This document shows positions 11,826-24,278 of a DNA stretch of 64,000 nt, one piece after another. The stretch covers positions 186,001 to 250,000 of the forward strand of contig JAUDYN010000007.1 in the NCBI GenBank assembly GCA_030407005.1, read 5' to 3'. Under the pieces are notes generated by a model that saw nothing but the letters and a program-made list of their open reading frames with translations, had not been told where the DNA came from and did not search any database. The position numbers and the translations under genes were made by a program. Position 1 is the first letter of the stretch. Each line of letters starts with the position of its first letter. This DNA is from Desarmillaria ectypa (Eukaryota; Basidiomycota; Agaricomycetes; Agaricales; Physalacriaceae).

Positions 11826-13181
11826 ATGCTCGCCTACGGTAAGCATTCCCTCATCTACCCTTGGTGGTCGTCTGATGCAGCATCCGTAGCTCTTTCCTTG
11901 CTCCCAATGCTGCTTTCCGCAGTCAGCACAACAGCTTTTCCGACTTCTGAACGAGGTATGCCCTCCCGCTCGTTCATCCCAAGGGCGTCTTTTCTGAACC
12001 GCGTGTTTAGGTCTCGCTATCGATGGAGGGGTTGCTGTGACCACTTCCCTCGTAGCACGAGCACAAGCTCAGCCCCTCACTTTCGATAACTCTAACTGGA
12101 TCTGGACCGGGGAAACCGCAAGTCCAGGTGGCGCCGCCCCCAACGGTTCTCGTCCATTCCGCAAGACTATTCCTCACACCAGCACCAAGTGCCCCGTGTG
12201 TGCGACTGCCATAATCATTGCGTAAGTTTCTCTTCCTCAAGAGACGCGGACGGTTTTACCGACCTGTTCGTCCAGTGATAACCGCTACACGCTTTACGCC
12301 AACGGCGCTGAGATCGGTTCTGGCATAGCATACGAAGGGACCGGTTCTACATCTCAGGTATACACCGTCGGTCTCAGCCCCGAAATCGACAATGTTATCG
12401 CTATCAATGCCACCAACACCGGTGGTCCTGCTGGACTCATCGCTACGATTCACGTCGACTACCTCGACGGAACCAGCGAGACGTTTGTTACGGACGCATC
12501 TTGGAAGACTCTGCGAACGCCCACTGCAGATGGTTTTGGAAACCCCAGCTTAGACGACTCCGCCTGGATTGCAGCGAGCGTCCAGGGTAAGGCGGGGATG
12601 GCACCGTGGGGAACCATCGCCCTTCCGCCCGCCCTAGATTTAACGCAGAGCAACTGGATTTGGACAAATGAGACTCCCAACGCGGCAGTGACCGCGCCTG
12701 TTGGAAACAGAGCCTTTAGAAAGACTATTCAATCACCGTACGGAAAGGGTGCTGTGTGCGCCAAGATAGTGTTGACCACGTGTGCCGATTCTGTTCATGG
12801 CTTCATCGGAATGATGCTGACGCAAACCATCATAGGGACAATGGGTACACCGTCTACGCTAACGGCCAAAGCCTTGGTTCAGGAAGCGACTACACCACCG
12901 CTCAAGCGTACTCCGTGCCCCAATTGAACCCCGATGAAAATGTGTTTGCCGTGAATGGCGTTAACACCGGAGGTCCCGCTGGCGTGATTGGTACCATTCT
13001 CGTGGCATACACCGACAGTACTTCAGTGTCCTATATCACAGATAACACCTGGAAATCGTTCGTTGGGGTCCCAAGTGGATTCGAGCTCCCGGCGACAAAT
13101 GATGACAGTTGGGACGATGCCACGATCTCAGGGAAGTACGGGGTCTCTCCGTGGGGTGCCATAACCGTGCCAAGGGCGTGA
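11826..13181 (+). CDS. Secreted protein with two tandem galactose-binding-like domains
   Basis: Exons 11826-11838, 11881-11955, 12011-12221, 12276-12779, 12836-13181 give 1149 nt and 382 aa. The chosen start yields a signal peptide (MLAYASVALSLLPMLLSAVS). Two copies of a roughly 150-residue unit follow: each starts with NSNWIWT/QSNWIWT, has PxGxRxFRKTI, a cysteine-containing strand, then DNxYTxYANG, GSG, an INATNTGGPAG/VNGVNTGGPAG segment, a WK turn, an SWD/AWI strand and MAPWGTI/VSPWGAI. The pattern resembles the beta-sandwich, galactose-binding-like modules found at the N-termini of alpha-L-rhamnosidases (CBM67-like), but no catalytic domain is present. A role in binding carbohydrate outside the cell is inferred. 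Both repeats are split by an intron at the same codon and phase, so the second arose by internal duplication after the intron was present. The N-terminal exon choice is the least certain part. Confidence 0.8.
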
Positions 13182-14899
13182 TTGGCGTTGTATTTGAGAA
13201 CGTTCTTCTTTTGTATACCCTTGCTCAACTCTGGACATTCTTTTGTGTATCTTCGCTTCGTAGGCCCGTCCTAATGTAAAAAAGCACAGTCATTGTCTGA
13301 TTCATGGAAGGGGAGGATCAGGGATTACCCCAAGTGCAGCAGTTATGCCCCAGATAGCTCTAATGTTAGTGTGACATCCTGTTTCTAGGTAGTCATGCAG
13401 TCCTACTGCCACTGCATCCGCCCATGCTTTGAGTATAACGAGAGAGCTAATTAGTCGGGTATGGTATCAGAAAAGCGGGTGGCCTCAGGACACAGCCAAG
13501 GAGCACTACAGGCATGTCGCATATTTCCATCTGACACCGTCGTGACACGTTAGCGACTGCAGGAAGCCGACACATCAATGGCTGTGTCGAAAGCATCGGC
13601 GATTTATATGTGTCCTTGTATCCATCGAACGATCTAGGCACTATTCAAAGACTTTCACGAAACATATCCTCTGCGACGTACCACAAGATTGCTATATCTG
13701 AGCTATTCGCCAGCCCAGTTGTATGCTATCGGCACGTTCGTGGACGTATATGTCTATTTGGCATAGATTTTTCCTTCCGCCTTCGGTATTGATATAACTG
13801 CATCGGTCGTTCGAACTTCGCGGTTGTCCGACCACAAGCGCAAAAGCGGCCAGCATATCAAAAGCTGCAAGAGTGTCTGGAGTGCATCACAGATCCTTCA
13901 TTTATTGGCCTCTATAAAATAGTCGAGCGATAAGCATGCCACCTGGACCCGGACCCTGGTTGTTATTTAAAGCCTTGTACAGACGACCAGCTGCTGCGAC
14001 CTACAAGCTTACGATGCCTCGCCCATTCGAGTACATGCGCGCAGCACGGTATACACAGCCTTTTGAATCCATGGACAGATCCATCGTCGTCATGAGATGA
14101 AAGCAATGGCACCAAAAGGGACCCTCGATGTCATGTCACGCAGCACGCTGCTTTCTACAGGCACAGAGAAAATCGTTTGACGAAAAGCAGAGATCAAGAA
14201 GAAGAAAACGCTGGAGGTTTCAGACAGAGCTTGATTTTCTGGGGCAAGAACATAGAAATGATGACAGAGAGTAGAAAAGGAGAGGCCGTGCAATGTTTGC
14301 CTTCAACATGTTCGGACAAATATGCTTTCGCTTTCGGTCCGGTCGCGCCGGTACTTAGGGGTAGCCAGAAGACTTTGAGAAGACTCCTTGTTAGCTCCTT
14401 TGTTAGTTTATTGGATGATAATTTGACGTAAAAATGGAAACAATTTCTCCAAAATTTGGAATACCAAAGATCTATGCTACTACCTTGGACGAAATCCCTC
14501 CTGAGACGGCTCTGAACGTCGTCAGCGAGTGTTCCTCGACAGAAACCTGCCCTGAAGAATCAGAGTGTCTTCCGCAGATGAAGCAGAATGCGTGTCCTGC
14601 ACGCAAGATCAATGCTTATCAAGTAGTCGCATAGGACCAGTGTCTTCGTCATGTCTGTATTTCATGCAAACTCAGTCAAAAAAAGCTTAGGAACTATCGG
14701 ACGTATGTACATGTTGCAGATTCAGATAGGTCAAATTCCATAGTGATGGAATTTGACGAGGAATTTGCAGATGATATGGATGCCGGTGCCTGATCTCCAG
14801 CTGCTTCAACGACCTGGGCGAGGGAGCTTCGACATTTTTGACGCAAGACAGGGAGAAAGACGGTGCAGAATACAAGGGACATGAATTTAATGTACTGCA
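13182..14899. other. Intergenic, small frames only
   Basis: A 66-codon frame opens at ATG 14434 and stops at 14634, with six cysteines in its second half, but it lacks a signal peptide, family resemblance or splice context. Elsewhere no gene, LTR or repeat was recognised. Confidence 0.4.
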
Positions 14900-15880
14900 G
14901 CAATGAAAAAGATAGTCTCATACATCAGGGTCGGTGCCCTGGAGAACGATTGCTTAGGGATCGTAGAATGTGTTGAAAGCTTACACATATACCAAGTTTG
15001 CCATCCCAAAACTAACATATATAGAAAGGGCAACAGATGCACTCGTGCTGCAGACAAGCAATCCAAAAAGAGTCCACAATATGCGCTGCTGCTTGCCTAT
15101 TATTGCCCAGATTCGGAGGATAAGGATATTCTTGATGACTAGGAGCTGTATTGTCACTTTGTGTGAGTGTCGAGCCAGGTAAATGTTATCAATGTAATAC
15201 ACAGAAGCGACACCACGTACCATATATAACCGAGTTGGTGTCAGTGCTCAGATAACAGATATATTTATTCGATATATTTATTGCAGAAAGAAGCGGGGCA
15301 CATCGCAAGCCCTTGCGCACAAAGAGGTGCAGTTACCCACCTTTTCCACATCTATGCTCGAGGTTCAGTAAAGAAATCAGACTAGCCAGATTGGACCAAC
15401 ATACACATCCGAAAACAGCTTGCATAGTAAGCCAATGAGGGGCTAGAAGATTTTGAAATCGTAAATCTGGCTCACCATGTTTCCAAGTGTTTCGCCTAGT
15501 ACCGCAAAAATGTAGTAGCTAAAGATAATCCTGTGGGAGATGACGTACTGATGATACCCCATATCCGCAGAACGAGTCCCATATAGCGATTCTAAACTTG
15601 TTACATCAGTGTATCGCCTCTACCGCCAGAAAATGACTTACCGCAAAAAATAAGAATTTGATCCACGATCTTTCTGAGAACTGTCCATCTGCTTTTCAGG
15701 TGCCATACGGATACAAGGCCATGCTAGAATGAAGATGTACCCAGAAGAAAGTGATCTTCAAGCCAATCAGCGGAGAGTCCGATACGAGAAGATACAATAA
15801 GGACGAACTTCATCGTCGATGATGATGAGATAGTCCCATAAGATTAATGACCATGTCATATCTACGTTTTGTTCAGAGAA
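14900..15880 (-). pseudogene. Decayed DUF6533-type membrane protein, copy 1
   Basis: Minus-strand segments, in order, match the conserved core of fungal DUF6533 multi-span membrane proteins: SLILWDYLIIIDDEV (about 15865-15820), a WHLKSRWTVLRKI segment ending near a GTAAGT donor around 15640, NRYMGLVLRIWG near 15590, and a transmembrane stretch with LVIKNILILRIWAIIG at about 15130-15085. These pieces lie in different frames, the joins I tried do not keep phase, and no complete start or end was found. The function of the family is unknown; it is expanded in Agaricomycetes. Two related decayed copies occur at 20462-21680 and 34310-35225. Pseudogene status is inferred from the failed phases. Confidence 0.55.
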
Positions 15881-16379
15881 GTCCGAAGAGGAAAATGCAC
15901 TATTCACATATTGCAATCTCAGAGATAGCCTCAGAGTTACATACAACCATCTTGTCGTTGATAAAGCAAATGCAGGCCCACAGACGCGCTCTTTATAGCG
16001 CATCAAAAGCATGGTGCAATGATCAGCACCGTCATAATTACTCATAGGAACAAATGCCATCGGGTCCTATGATTAATTGATGTTGCACAGCATGCATTGA
16101 ATGTATATCTCGTAACGCTGACGATGAAGGAAGCGCGAAGTTATCACAGACAGTGGCTCTCGAGGCAATACAATTCTATGTTTTGACATAATGTGCCGTA
16201 GCAACCATTAATCACCAGTGTGGGGCTAGGTGGACCTTGTGTGGATGGGTCAGCGATCAAATAGGCTCAGACTCAGCCTCCAATTGTAGACTTGTGGCGG
16301 GCCTAAAAATTAGAGAGATTTGATCTCTGGATACTACATGATACTATACGAGAAAGGGCTGCAGGAGAGGTCTAGTCAT

Positions 16380-16593
16380 TGTTGGAATCCCAGGTATTGC
16401 GCAGGGTAGACTCCAGGCTGGTAAAGCCAGATGTAAAGAACTTGTTATTCTATGGCTCCTACAGAGCTCATATTTATACTACTTCGCACTAGAATCTAGA
16501 ATGTCCTACAACTTTCTATTCCTCTCGTGCTTACTCATCGACTCTCGGCATGATGCCGGATTGCTCCTAGAACTTTCCAGCAAAATCCCAACA
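16380..16593 (-). mobile_element. Solo LTR, family L1 (214 bp, diverged)
   Basis: On the plus strand it begins TGTTGGAATCCC and ends AATCCCAACA; flanks are gtcat (16375-16379) and ctcat (16594-16598), a 5-bp duplication with one change. It shares with the 4854 and 24279 copies the end sequence, the CGGCATGATGCCG near-palindrome and the ACTTTC/CTTACTCA spacing. It lies 10 bp upstream of an ATG that opens a 60-codon frame. Confidence 0.75.
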
Positions 16594-17009
16594 CTCATCA
16601 TTATGACCTTTGCGCAGCTTTGCAGAACTAATTCTCCAGAATCTGGTGATACTCGAACGTCGTTGGACAATGAAAGGAATACATTATTTGACTCTTATAA
16701 GGAGTTCAATACGTCACCGGTACCTGTTTCTACCCTTTCCCGTCAAAAGCTAAGGCAAGTAGTCATGCATGTATCCATTCAGATTTGATTGTTCATACAA
16801 CCGCGTCATATCCGATTCCTACGATGTGGCCATCCGAGCTCGAGTCGGCAGTGGGTGGTATCATAGACCTCTTTCTGGTCTCGGAGACGAGTCGGACGCC
16901 ACTGCCAATTTGAACACCTCCCTTGCTCGTGTTAAGCCAATGTCGTGGTGCGCTGGCAGGGGGGTATGAAAGGCTGAATGGATAACGGGCTCTCAAAAGG
17001 AAGCTGTAG

Positions 17010-17216
17010 TGTTGGGATTTGCAACTTCAAGCATGTGCCAGAAGATTCCCGAACCTTCGGTACCATCAATTTGGCACGATACTAGGATATAATTAGGTAC
17101 TTTAGTAGAACATTCTAGATACATTCTGTAGTATTTAAGGAGCTCGTCTTGAGCTCTAGTAGCTAACAATTTAGTATTTTCTACTCAGCAAGCCTCCCAC
17201 TGCAATAGTTACAACA
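17010..17216 (+). mobile_element. Solo LTR, L1-related (207 bp)
   Basis: Begins TGTTGGGATTTG and ends TTACAACA, with identical 5-bp flanks tgtag at 17005-17009 and 17217-17221. Start and end resemble the 24279 copy, while the middle has diverged and lacks the CGGCATGATGCCG motif. No internal element sequence is attached. Confidence 0.88.
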
Positions 17217-17263
17217 TGTAGGACACCAGGTCCTACAACTTTTGCATAGTACTATGGTACTAC

Positions 17264-17415
17264 TGTTACGAATACTAGATTTATCGTAGTGGGTTGTACC
17301 CAACTAAGTCTTCGTAATAAAGTCGAGTTCCTTTTACCAAGGAAGGAGATAAGCCTTCCAGTCATTGTTTAGGCGCCGGAAGACTAGTAAGTCAATATAT
17401 GGAATATCCATAACA
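17264..17415. mobile_element. Short solo LTR or LTR-like insertion (152 bp)
   Basis: Begins TGTTACGAAT and ends ATCCATAACA, flanked on both sides by actac (17259-17263 and 17416-17420). Its end is the reverse complement of the TGTTATGGAT start of family L2, so it may be a short, minus-strand relative or an internally deleted L2 LTR. Only 47 bp separate it from the preceding solo LTR. Confidence 0.82.
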
Positions 17416-17627
17416 ACTACATCGCATTTTCAATGGTGCATCTGAAGGACTGTTTCAGTCAAATGAACTCGCTACATCTATCTCTGCATTTGTCTCCGAG
17501 GATTTGAATGCTATCGGTTGGGTAAGACATTAATCCCTTTGACACTATTGTCCATTTTTGAGATCCTCTTCCAGATTATCGTCGATCAGGAAGGTCTTGT
17601 TACATCCCAGAACGAAAGAACCAAGGG

Positions 17628-18146
17628 TGTTAGGAATCTGCCGAAATCAGGATATGAGAGTGAGGGGCGACAAGTGATGATCGAAGCGAGGTAGGATATG
17701 TTATAAAGATGTATGTCGTTAGGGAATAGAATGGATTCCGGCAAGGGTTCGTGAGGAGATCTGAGAGGTCCGGTTTGCGAGGTAAAGGGGTCAGTAAGTG
17801 CGAAGCAGTTACTGTAGGAAGCAGCCGGTGAGCGCAGAGCTATTACGGGCTGTAGGTGAAGATAAGCGCTAGGCGTAACCGATCAGATGCTTAGTTCACA
17901 CAATGAAGTGGACTTGAAGATGAGTAGATTGATTCTTTCTTCTTTACAATGTTACAGACGGTATTTATATACTAAAAGGCTCGAGTCATGAATGTTCTAC
18001 AATGTTCTATTATATTCTAGTATGAGCAAGAAGAATAGAGAAAGTAAGAGAAAATTATGTGTGAGTCACGGCTAGGACCGAGAAGGCCGAGTGTAGGCAT
18101 GCGTTGACTCATGCACCGAGTTTATGGATACGCGGGATCCATAACA
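17628..18146 (-). mobile_element. Solo LTR, family L2 (519 bp)
   Basis: The minus strand begins TGTTATGGATCC and ends GCAGATTCCTAACA. It matches the copy at 30134-30715 along its length except for about 63 bp missing from the tandem-unit region. Flanks are aaggg and aatgg, a 5-bp duplication with one change. A TATA-like tract (tatttatatacta) lies near the middle. No internal sequence remains. Confidence 0.9.
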
Positions 18147-18194
18147 AATGGTTATATAGTGCTCGGCTCAACGATAATTTGTCTCCAGTACTAG

Positions 18195-20461
18195 AAACTT
18201 GAACGTTGCTCATAGCTATCCTAGAACGAACTCTTGACCACCAGGTTTCCATCCGAAGCCACCTGAATCATCTTTGATACGATTGAGGAAGATAATTCGA
18301 CACGTCAAGTACGCAGTCGGCTTGAGGACTCAGATTTTTGCTCGCAACCCGAGAATGGCGAGGAAGGTGGAAAGGTATGGTGTTTGGTCATTTTTATATC
18401 ACACCAGCTGAGGATAGTGTCGTAGATTGGCTTGAGACCAAGGCGATATGATTCCGAGAAAGACGTCAAGTATATAATTGCAGAGCAGTTATGGTTCGTT
18501 ACGAAATAGAGATGTTCTGATGTTAACGAATTAAGCCTACTCTGTTTAGCCTCATTCAATGATCATGCAGAGACGTCGTATAGTAGTTGGCCCTGGTCCG
18601 TTGTATAGTCTATTTTGGCATCAGGAGGCCGGTGGTAAGATAAGCGGTGTATTGCGTCCACCTGTTGAATTTTCCACTGTAGAAGGAGTAAACATTATCG
18701 TTTCAAGTGCACTCACGTACTCTCGAAAAACTTTGATGCGTACAACAGCACCTTCCTAATAATATATTGAAGCGAAAATATTTGTGCCCAGTCCTCTAAG
18801 AGCTCAGTTTCTCCAGAGTGCTCGGCTGTCTTTGTATAAACTCGAATTCTTGAAGGCTTTCCTCATTACAACTCCGCGTTCTCTGATGTTTCCTGTTGCG
18901 ATCTCCCATGGACATTCTTCTCTGTGAAGTCTGCGAGAGCATTCAAGAGTTCTACGAACTCCATCGCACTCATACAAACGACGTGTTGGGATGCTAGATG
19001 ACTAGTGAGCGAGGCTGGACTTTAGACCTGGATACGGGTAGGTTCACCGGTGATAGATCTGCTAGAACTGGGTGCAATGGTCCGTAATTCCATACGTGCG
19101 CTTCAACTGCTTGTGAGATCTGCGGTCCTTCTATTACAGCTGTACACTCAAGCTCGGGACTGCGGACCTAAAAGCCAACGACGCATGTGGGTACTCGACT
19201 GAACTACCTGCCTCGTCCAATTAGTCTCAAACCCTATCACGTCACTGATAGCTACTCGGAAGAAAAGATACCATGCATTAGTACTCATCCCCAGGCTAAT
19301 TGATAATCGGAGGGTAAGGTAAATCGTCCTCTCCAATGATCGATCTGGCGCTCGCGCACCCGGTCCCGCAACTTATCGAAATTTCGGCAGGTGTGGGCCT
19401 GCGAACTGTATATAACGATGAGAGAAAGATTATCGCTCCATTTCCAGACGTTCACTGATATATCAGCGCTGCACCTATCAAAAGTGTAAATGTACCGTCT
19501 GCATTTGTACAACACGAGCCTTACATTAAGGACTGACAGATCGCATCTATACAATGCGATACATGTTCTGCATCAGCATATGGGTCGTTGTAATGATATT
19601 TATAGAGAGCATACCTGACAACATCCTGCGCATTCGCTCAAAGACTTATAGTCAGCCTACGTGCAGTAAACCCGTGAGCGCCCCTTTTCTTCTAGCTTGA
19701 CCTCTCCTTCACAGCTTGTAAAGCTTCGATATAAGCTCCAGCATCACTCGGGTTCGCCGCGACGTTGAAGTAAGCGCAACTTTGTATAATATTTATTACT
19801 CCAAGAAATGAATAGATGACCCAAATAGTAGGCTCGCCAGACAGAAGTTAACTCGTAAGCATATATTGATTGATGGTTTCAGCCATGTTGCTTACTAGAG
19901 TAGCCACAACAAGAGGGGCGGTATTCTTCAAGTTCTTGAACTGAAGGTGAAACGTTTTTTCATTGGTGTAGATACCTATCTCACATTCCTACGGGAGCGC
20001 CCGACTAGCCCGTGAGTAGCGTTGAGGTCTGCTTAGCGAGCATTAAATGTTAAGCACGTATAAACAGCTACAATAACAGTTTGACCAGCACTTGAGTCCG
20101 CGATGTCGAGGTCAGCCATTCCCCTTACTGCTCTCTCGTGATTGGAAACCTTACTTTTTTCAAACATAGGCTAAGAAGTAACCCATCAGCAACCATTTCC
20201 CAAGGTACCTTCGTCATGTACTAATCTAACCCTATCTAGATGGAGGCTCTCACAAACGGAGAGACGGAAGGTGCCACTGGCCTAAAGAGCACATATCCTT
20301 GCTGACATACGACACGAACTTGCCTATATCTGTGTCCAATCAATTAAAACTGTAACATGTATCTAAGCATATAATTGCTAAATCTTGCTTGCCAATGTGC
20401 GTTCTGATCCATGTGCAACATGCCCTCTTATCATCCTTTCTGAATACGTCACAATCAAGCG
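18195..20461. other. Intergenic, no gene recognised
   Basis: Normal CpG content. Minus-strand frames around 19150-19550 contain a few hydrophobic stretches that could be remnants of a membrane protein, but no family motif is visible. No LTR with duplication was found in this interval. Confidence 0.4.
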
Positions 20462-21680
20462 TCAGGCGTCGGAGGCCATGGTCACTTCTGTTGCTGGATT
20501 TGCAAATTGGACAGTGTTGAGCTCGAGGTCCTGAGTGTGTAGTATGCTTAAGTCTGCTTCTGCACGCTTCCGCAACCTGAGAAGCATGCGTGTTACGGTA
20601 ATGCTCATAAGAGTCAGGCCTGTTGCGCTGTTCTGCCGCTCAGTCGGTCAGCAGATCATGTATCTTTGTGTAGGTATGATTTGCGTAAGCGTACCAGCCA
20701 TACAAGAACAGGATAGCAGCAGGCAACGCTATGAGAAGATTATTGGTGCCAGAAGTAGTCAGGGGAATAGTTCAACGTACACCGCAAAGTATAAGACACT
20801 GTCCCTCAGGAGCAGACGCATAATCGGCTTGGGGCCGAAATTATTGCGTGCTTGAGTAAAAATCCGGGTGATTTTCACTCCGCGTAACCCATGAATCGCT
20901 GCTGTGAGAAATAGAAGGAATTCGAACAGGAGCATTGGAATCCTGAAGAGAAATCGAGTAATCATAAGTGGGTAAGGAATGAAGGGTGGCATCCTTACCA
21001 GTAGATAACATCATCCAAAACCATTTCATCCTTACCAGCTAGAAACACTGATGCGCCCGTACTCAGCAGGAGAAAAAAGGAAAGAACACATATGACGCTT
21101 CGTCTTCTGCCTGACATAGCCCAAACACGTAGTGTGAGAATACTCTCTATGATTAGGACCTGCAATTGGGCTGGGCAGGCGATAGTTCGGGTATGCGCCG
21201 AACCTTTGAAAGATGGACGTACCATATAAAACCGACGTTGGGCACAAGAATAAATAGCAGACTTGGGTTGTCATGGAATTATACACCCTCCAGTTGCTCG
21301 CCGCATCAGGACAAAAAGAGCGCGTATCGCTGATTTCAGTAATAATGATATTCCCAACCTGCAACACGACGCGAATGTAGCGATTCTAAGAAAGATTAGT
21401 GATTACATGGGCACCAAAGAAAGTGCGATCTACCGCAAAAAATAAGCACTTGATCCATGATAGGTCCGAAAACTGTTCATATCGTGAATGCGAACTCAAG
21501 ATGCATAATGATATCCACATACCCAGAAGAAGTTTATCTGAATATTTTTGTGAGATCTGACTACAGCGTAACCAATCACAATACACAAACCTCGTCGTCC
21601 AGAGTTATGCAGTATTCTCAAACAATCAAAGTCGTTGTTATATCTACGTGCTAGTAAGAAAGGGTTGTGGAGTGACATGT
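20462..21680 (-). pseudogene. Decayed DUF6533-type membrane protein, copy 2
   Basis: This is the best-preserved of three copies. On the minus strand: EYCITLDDEV (21618-21589), preceded in frame by TGA at 21620-21618 where the related copy at 14.9-15.9 kb has Trp; SWIKCLFFAV near 21440; a helix with LIIESILTLRVWAMSG and FFLLLSTGASVFL (about 21160-21050) ending at a GTAAGG donor; LLFEFLLFLTAA and the family hallmark LLLRDSVLYFAV ending at a GTACGT donor near 20777; then VTRMLLRLRKRAEADLS and a stop at 20464-20462. The order and exon borders match the family. The nonsense codon in the first conserved helix suggests the gene is dead or very recently lost. Confidence 0.65.
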
Positions 21681-21769
21681 TTTTTGAAGAGCTTACATGG
21701 AAAAGATGTGTAAAGACTATACCAGCCAGAGCCAGTGGAGCCAAAAGGAAGTGATCTTTGCTCAAGTTG

Positions 21770-24278
21770 GGTTACTGTAGGATTCATGATGTGGAGTAAA
21801 AAGTAGAATCGACACAGCTAACAAAGCTTCCAGCTTATACGGACGTGGTCATTCTATCGATCGCATTCCTGGATCTCGGCAGAGCTGTGGGGATGGTCAG
21901 AGGGAAAACAGCGATATGGACTAATACGGATCTCCTGTCAATGGTTACGTCAAAAGGATGACTACACTGGTTCCAGATAAGGTGAGTGCTTCCATCCCAA
22001 AGTTACTGCATTCCAGCGCCACAGCAAGGCACTACCTCCCCAACTGCTAGCGTGCGGCGCGGGTGTGCCGTTTTTTTAAGAATATCATTTGACTCAAATA
22101 ATGAAGAAGGTTTGTTAGTCGTCGGTGCTCCTGAACAGAAATATAACGACATCCGTACTATAGGTAGCTATCTACGGAATGCACTTTACTAACGTTAGTC
22201 AAGCCAGGCAGGTGTCTAGCTGCTACGGGACCGAACCAATCCTGCTCTGCCGCTTTGGTCAAGCTCCATTATGAGTAACTCCCTCACAGCCCCGGCAATG
22301 GGATGGTGAAAGTATATTACCATTCAGTACATAGGAACTGTCTTCTATAAGGAAAACATGTCATGCAGGAATCGGGCTATAGATTCTACAGGGCCATCTG
22401 TCTCCAACAGTAGAAAGACATGAGAATGCAAGACTAATACTGCCCCGGCGGTCACGGTCGATAGTGTAAGTCATGGGTAAATCTGATTGTGGAGGATGAC
22501 TCGATGAACCCTACCAAAGATAGAGATCACAATGGGCAGAAGAGCCGACAACCGCCTCTAGCGACGCGGCAAACTCGAAAATTAGGTTTACGGAAAGGGA
22601 AGGCTTAAATTAAGCCAAGTCCTCGGGTCGTGACACTGTCAATATTGAGTTCTCCCGCAGATGTCTCTGTAGGGAAAAAAAGCAGGCTGTATTTCCTAGT
22701 ACCTCGAAGGGGTGGTGGTAGTGGTGTCGAAGTCAGCAAGTCCATCATCACGAGTTGTAGAAAGATAGACAGGGTCGCAATCAATGCAAGTCAGGGAAAC
22801 AGTCGCGTTCAGAGAATATGGAATACCACGAAGAGTCTCTGGCTGGTTGGTCCGCTTTTTATACTGTCATCGCGGAACAGGTACGAGGAACACTAGGCAC
22901 CTACAGAGGCCACTGCGCCGGGGAGGTACAGTCGTCCCTTTCGTGCTCTACAACTGCTGATTCCAAGATCGATTGCTACATTATTATGGGAATATGTTCT
23001 GACAAGAAGGGGTATCAGTAGAGAAGGGAGAACGCACCGAGTCCCCTATCTCCCATGATATCCGAAAAAAAACGCGTCCTCGCTGAACACACCGCAGCAC
23101 GCAGATTGGTGAGACGGAAAACAAGAACCCATGGGAACATTTTTCGTTTATAGCCGTCTCACTAGCGGCGTAAATGACGCCGCTTATGATTAGATTATCT
23201 TGCTCCGTTACCCGCAGCTAACTTTAAGCGCATCTGCTCGTCCTAAAAACTAATTAATTGCGTGCTACGACTCCACACCGCAGCATGCATCATTAGTCAA
23301 GAGGGTCTGGTAAAGAGATCATCTAACAGTGTTTGGGACGCTAAGAGGATAAATGTAAAGCAATAAAATGATTAATTAGACCGATTAGTGAAGATGTAAG
23401 TGTCGAGGGATACCACAAGGGACCACGAACATTCCTTGCTGCAGCATGCCAAAGAATGGAGGAGGGACTTGAGAAAGGGGGTGGGGAACCAATCTTAGCG
23501 TAACGACGGTGTAGCGCCATGAGTGAGCAAATCAACAAGCTGCGAGTGTGTTGCGAAGAGGAATAGTGTTTGCCTTTTTTTGTTTTGGTGCCGGCGCGGT
23601 TTCACGGTCCGAGTCCGCCTAGGCGACGTCTGGCCCTCTCACCTGCGGTCCTTTGGAATGACACGTCCTTTCTGTTGCCGAAACACGTCCGTACTCTCGA
23701 TGTGCTGCTGCTGCACAATATGACCGGTATACACCGCCTGCAAAACCTTGTTTCGCATATGCCACGGAGCATAGATTGTACGTGTGACCATTTCTCCTTC
23801 ATTGTCGCTACTCAAGTCGTCTACGTGGTATTGAACCGGCTCGAGTCTTCTCATCACCTCCGTCACCCTGCATACGTGGGGCTACCATTCTGATATCTAT
23901 GACGCCGCTGACCGACACCTGCTCGAGTGGTGGATCGGAAATGTCAGATAGTGCGATGAGATTGAGCTTATCACCTTTTATGTCACGCCTGGCACTAGTA
24001 TAGGTGATAATGCCGTGTGGAAGGGATTGGACAACCTTTTTCTGGAGTGCAGGTTCCCCACTTTGATGTCGCCGGTCATAGAGGTGGGTGCGAGGTGGTC
24101 GGCGATGGATGTAGCCTTAATGAAGCGGGCCATTGAAAGCCAGTTTACTGATGGTCGAGGAGGTTGGTACTTCATTGTATGCCAGGCATCTGCGGTATGC
24201 TAATGCTGGCATTTGATGTAGAGTACCTTTAATAGGGCTCCTCTGTCCCCGGTTCACCCACCAGGCGTGAACTACTAG
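21770..24278. other. Intergenic, no gene recognised
   Basis: Many short overlapping frames. One minus-strand frame, 23866-23639, reads as an ordinary hydrophilic protein (VDDLSSDNEGEMVTRTIYAPW) with a proper stop, and could be an exon of an unknown gene, but no neighbouring exon could be joined. No repeats with target duplications were found. Confidence 0.35.

Larger units (their letters stand above)
16603..18194 (+). pseudogene. Unknown gene riddled with solo LTRs
   Basis: Coding-looking segments occur between LTRs: MTFAQLCRTNSPESG from ATG 16603; PTMWPSELESAVGG around 16820-16855; a frame through GSQKEAV up to the LTR at 17010 that continues after its duplication (17222) as GHQVLQLLHSTMVL, reaches the LTR at 17264, and continues at 17421 as HRIFNGASEGLFQSNELATS to a clear 53-bp intron (17522-17574). 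The next exon (IIVDQEGLVTSQNERTKG) reaches the LTR at 17628 and stays open after it to a stop at 18192-18194. Ignoring each LTR plus one duplication copy keeps one frame across all three insertions. Earlier exon joins are unresolved and one in-frame stop lies near 16786. No protein family is recognised. Confidence 0.4.

Noticed and set aside
14434..14634. Cysteine-containing 66-aa ORF as a small secreted protein
   Set aside because: No signal peptide, no splice context and no recognisable spacing of cysteines; length is within chance for this composition.
16759..16782. Intron joining the 16603 ORF to the PSELESAVGG segment
   Set aside because: It would be 24 bp, too short, and the join gives a stop; the exon structure there stays unresolved.
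23639..23866. 75-aa minus-strand ORF as a complete gene
   Set aside because: It reads like real protein but has no recognisable domain or joinable exons; noted only within the intergenic entry.
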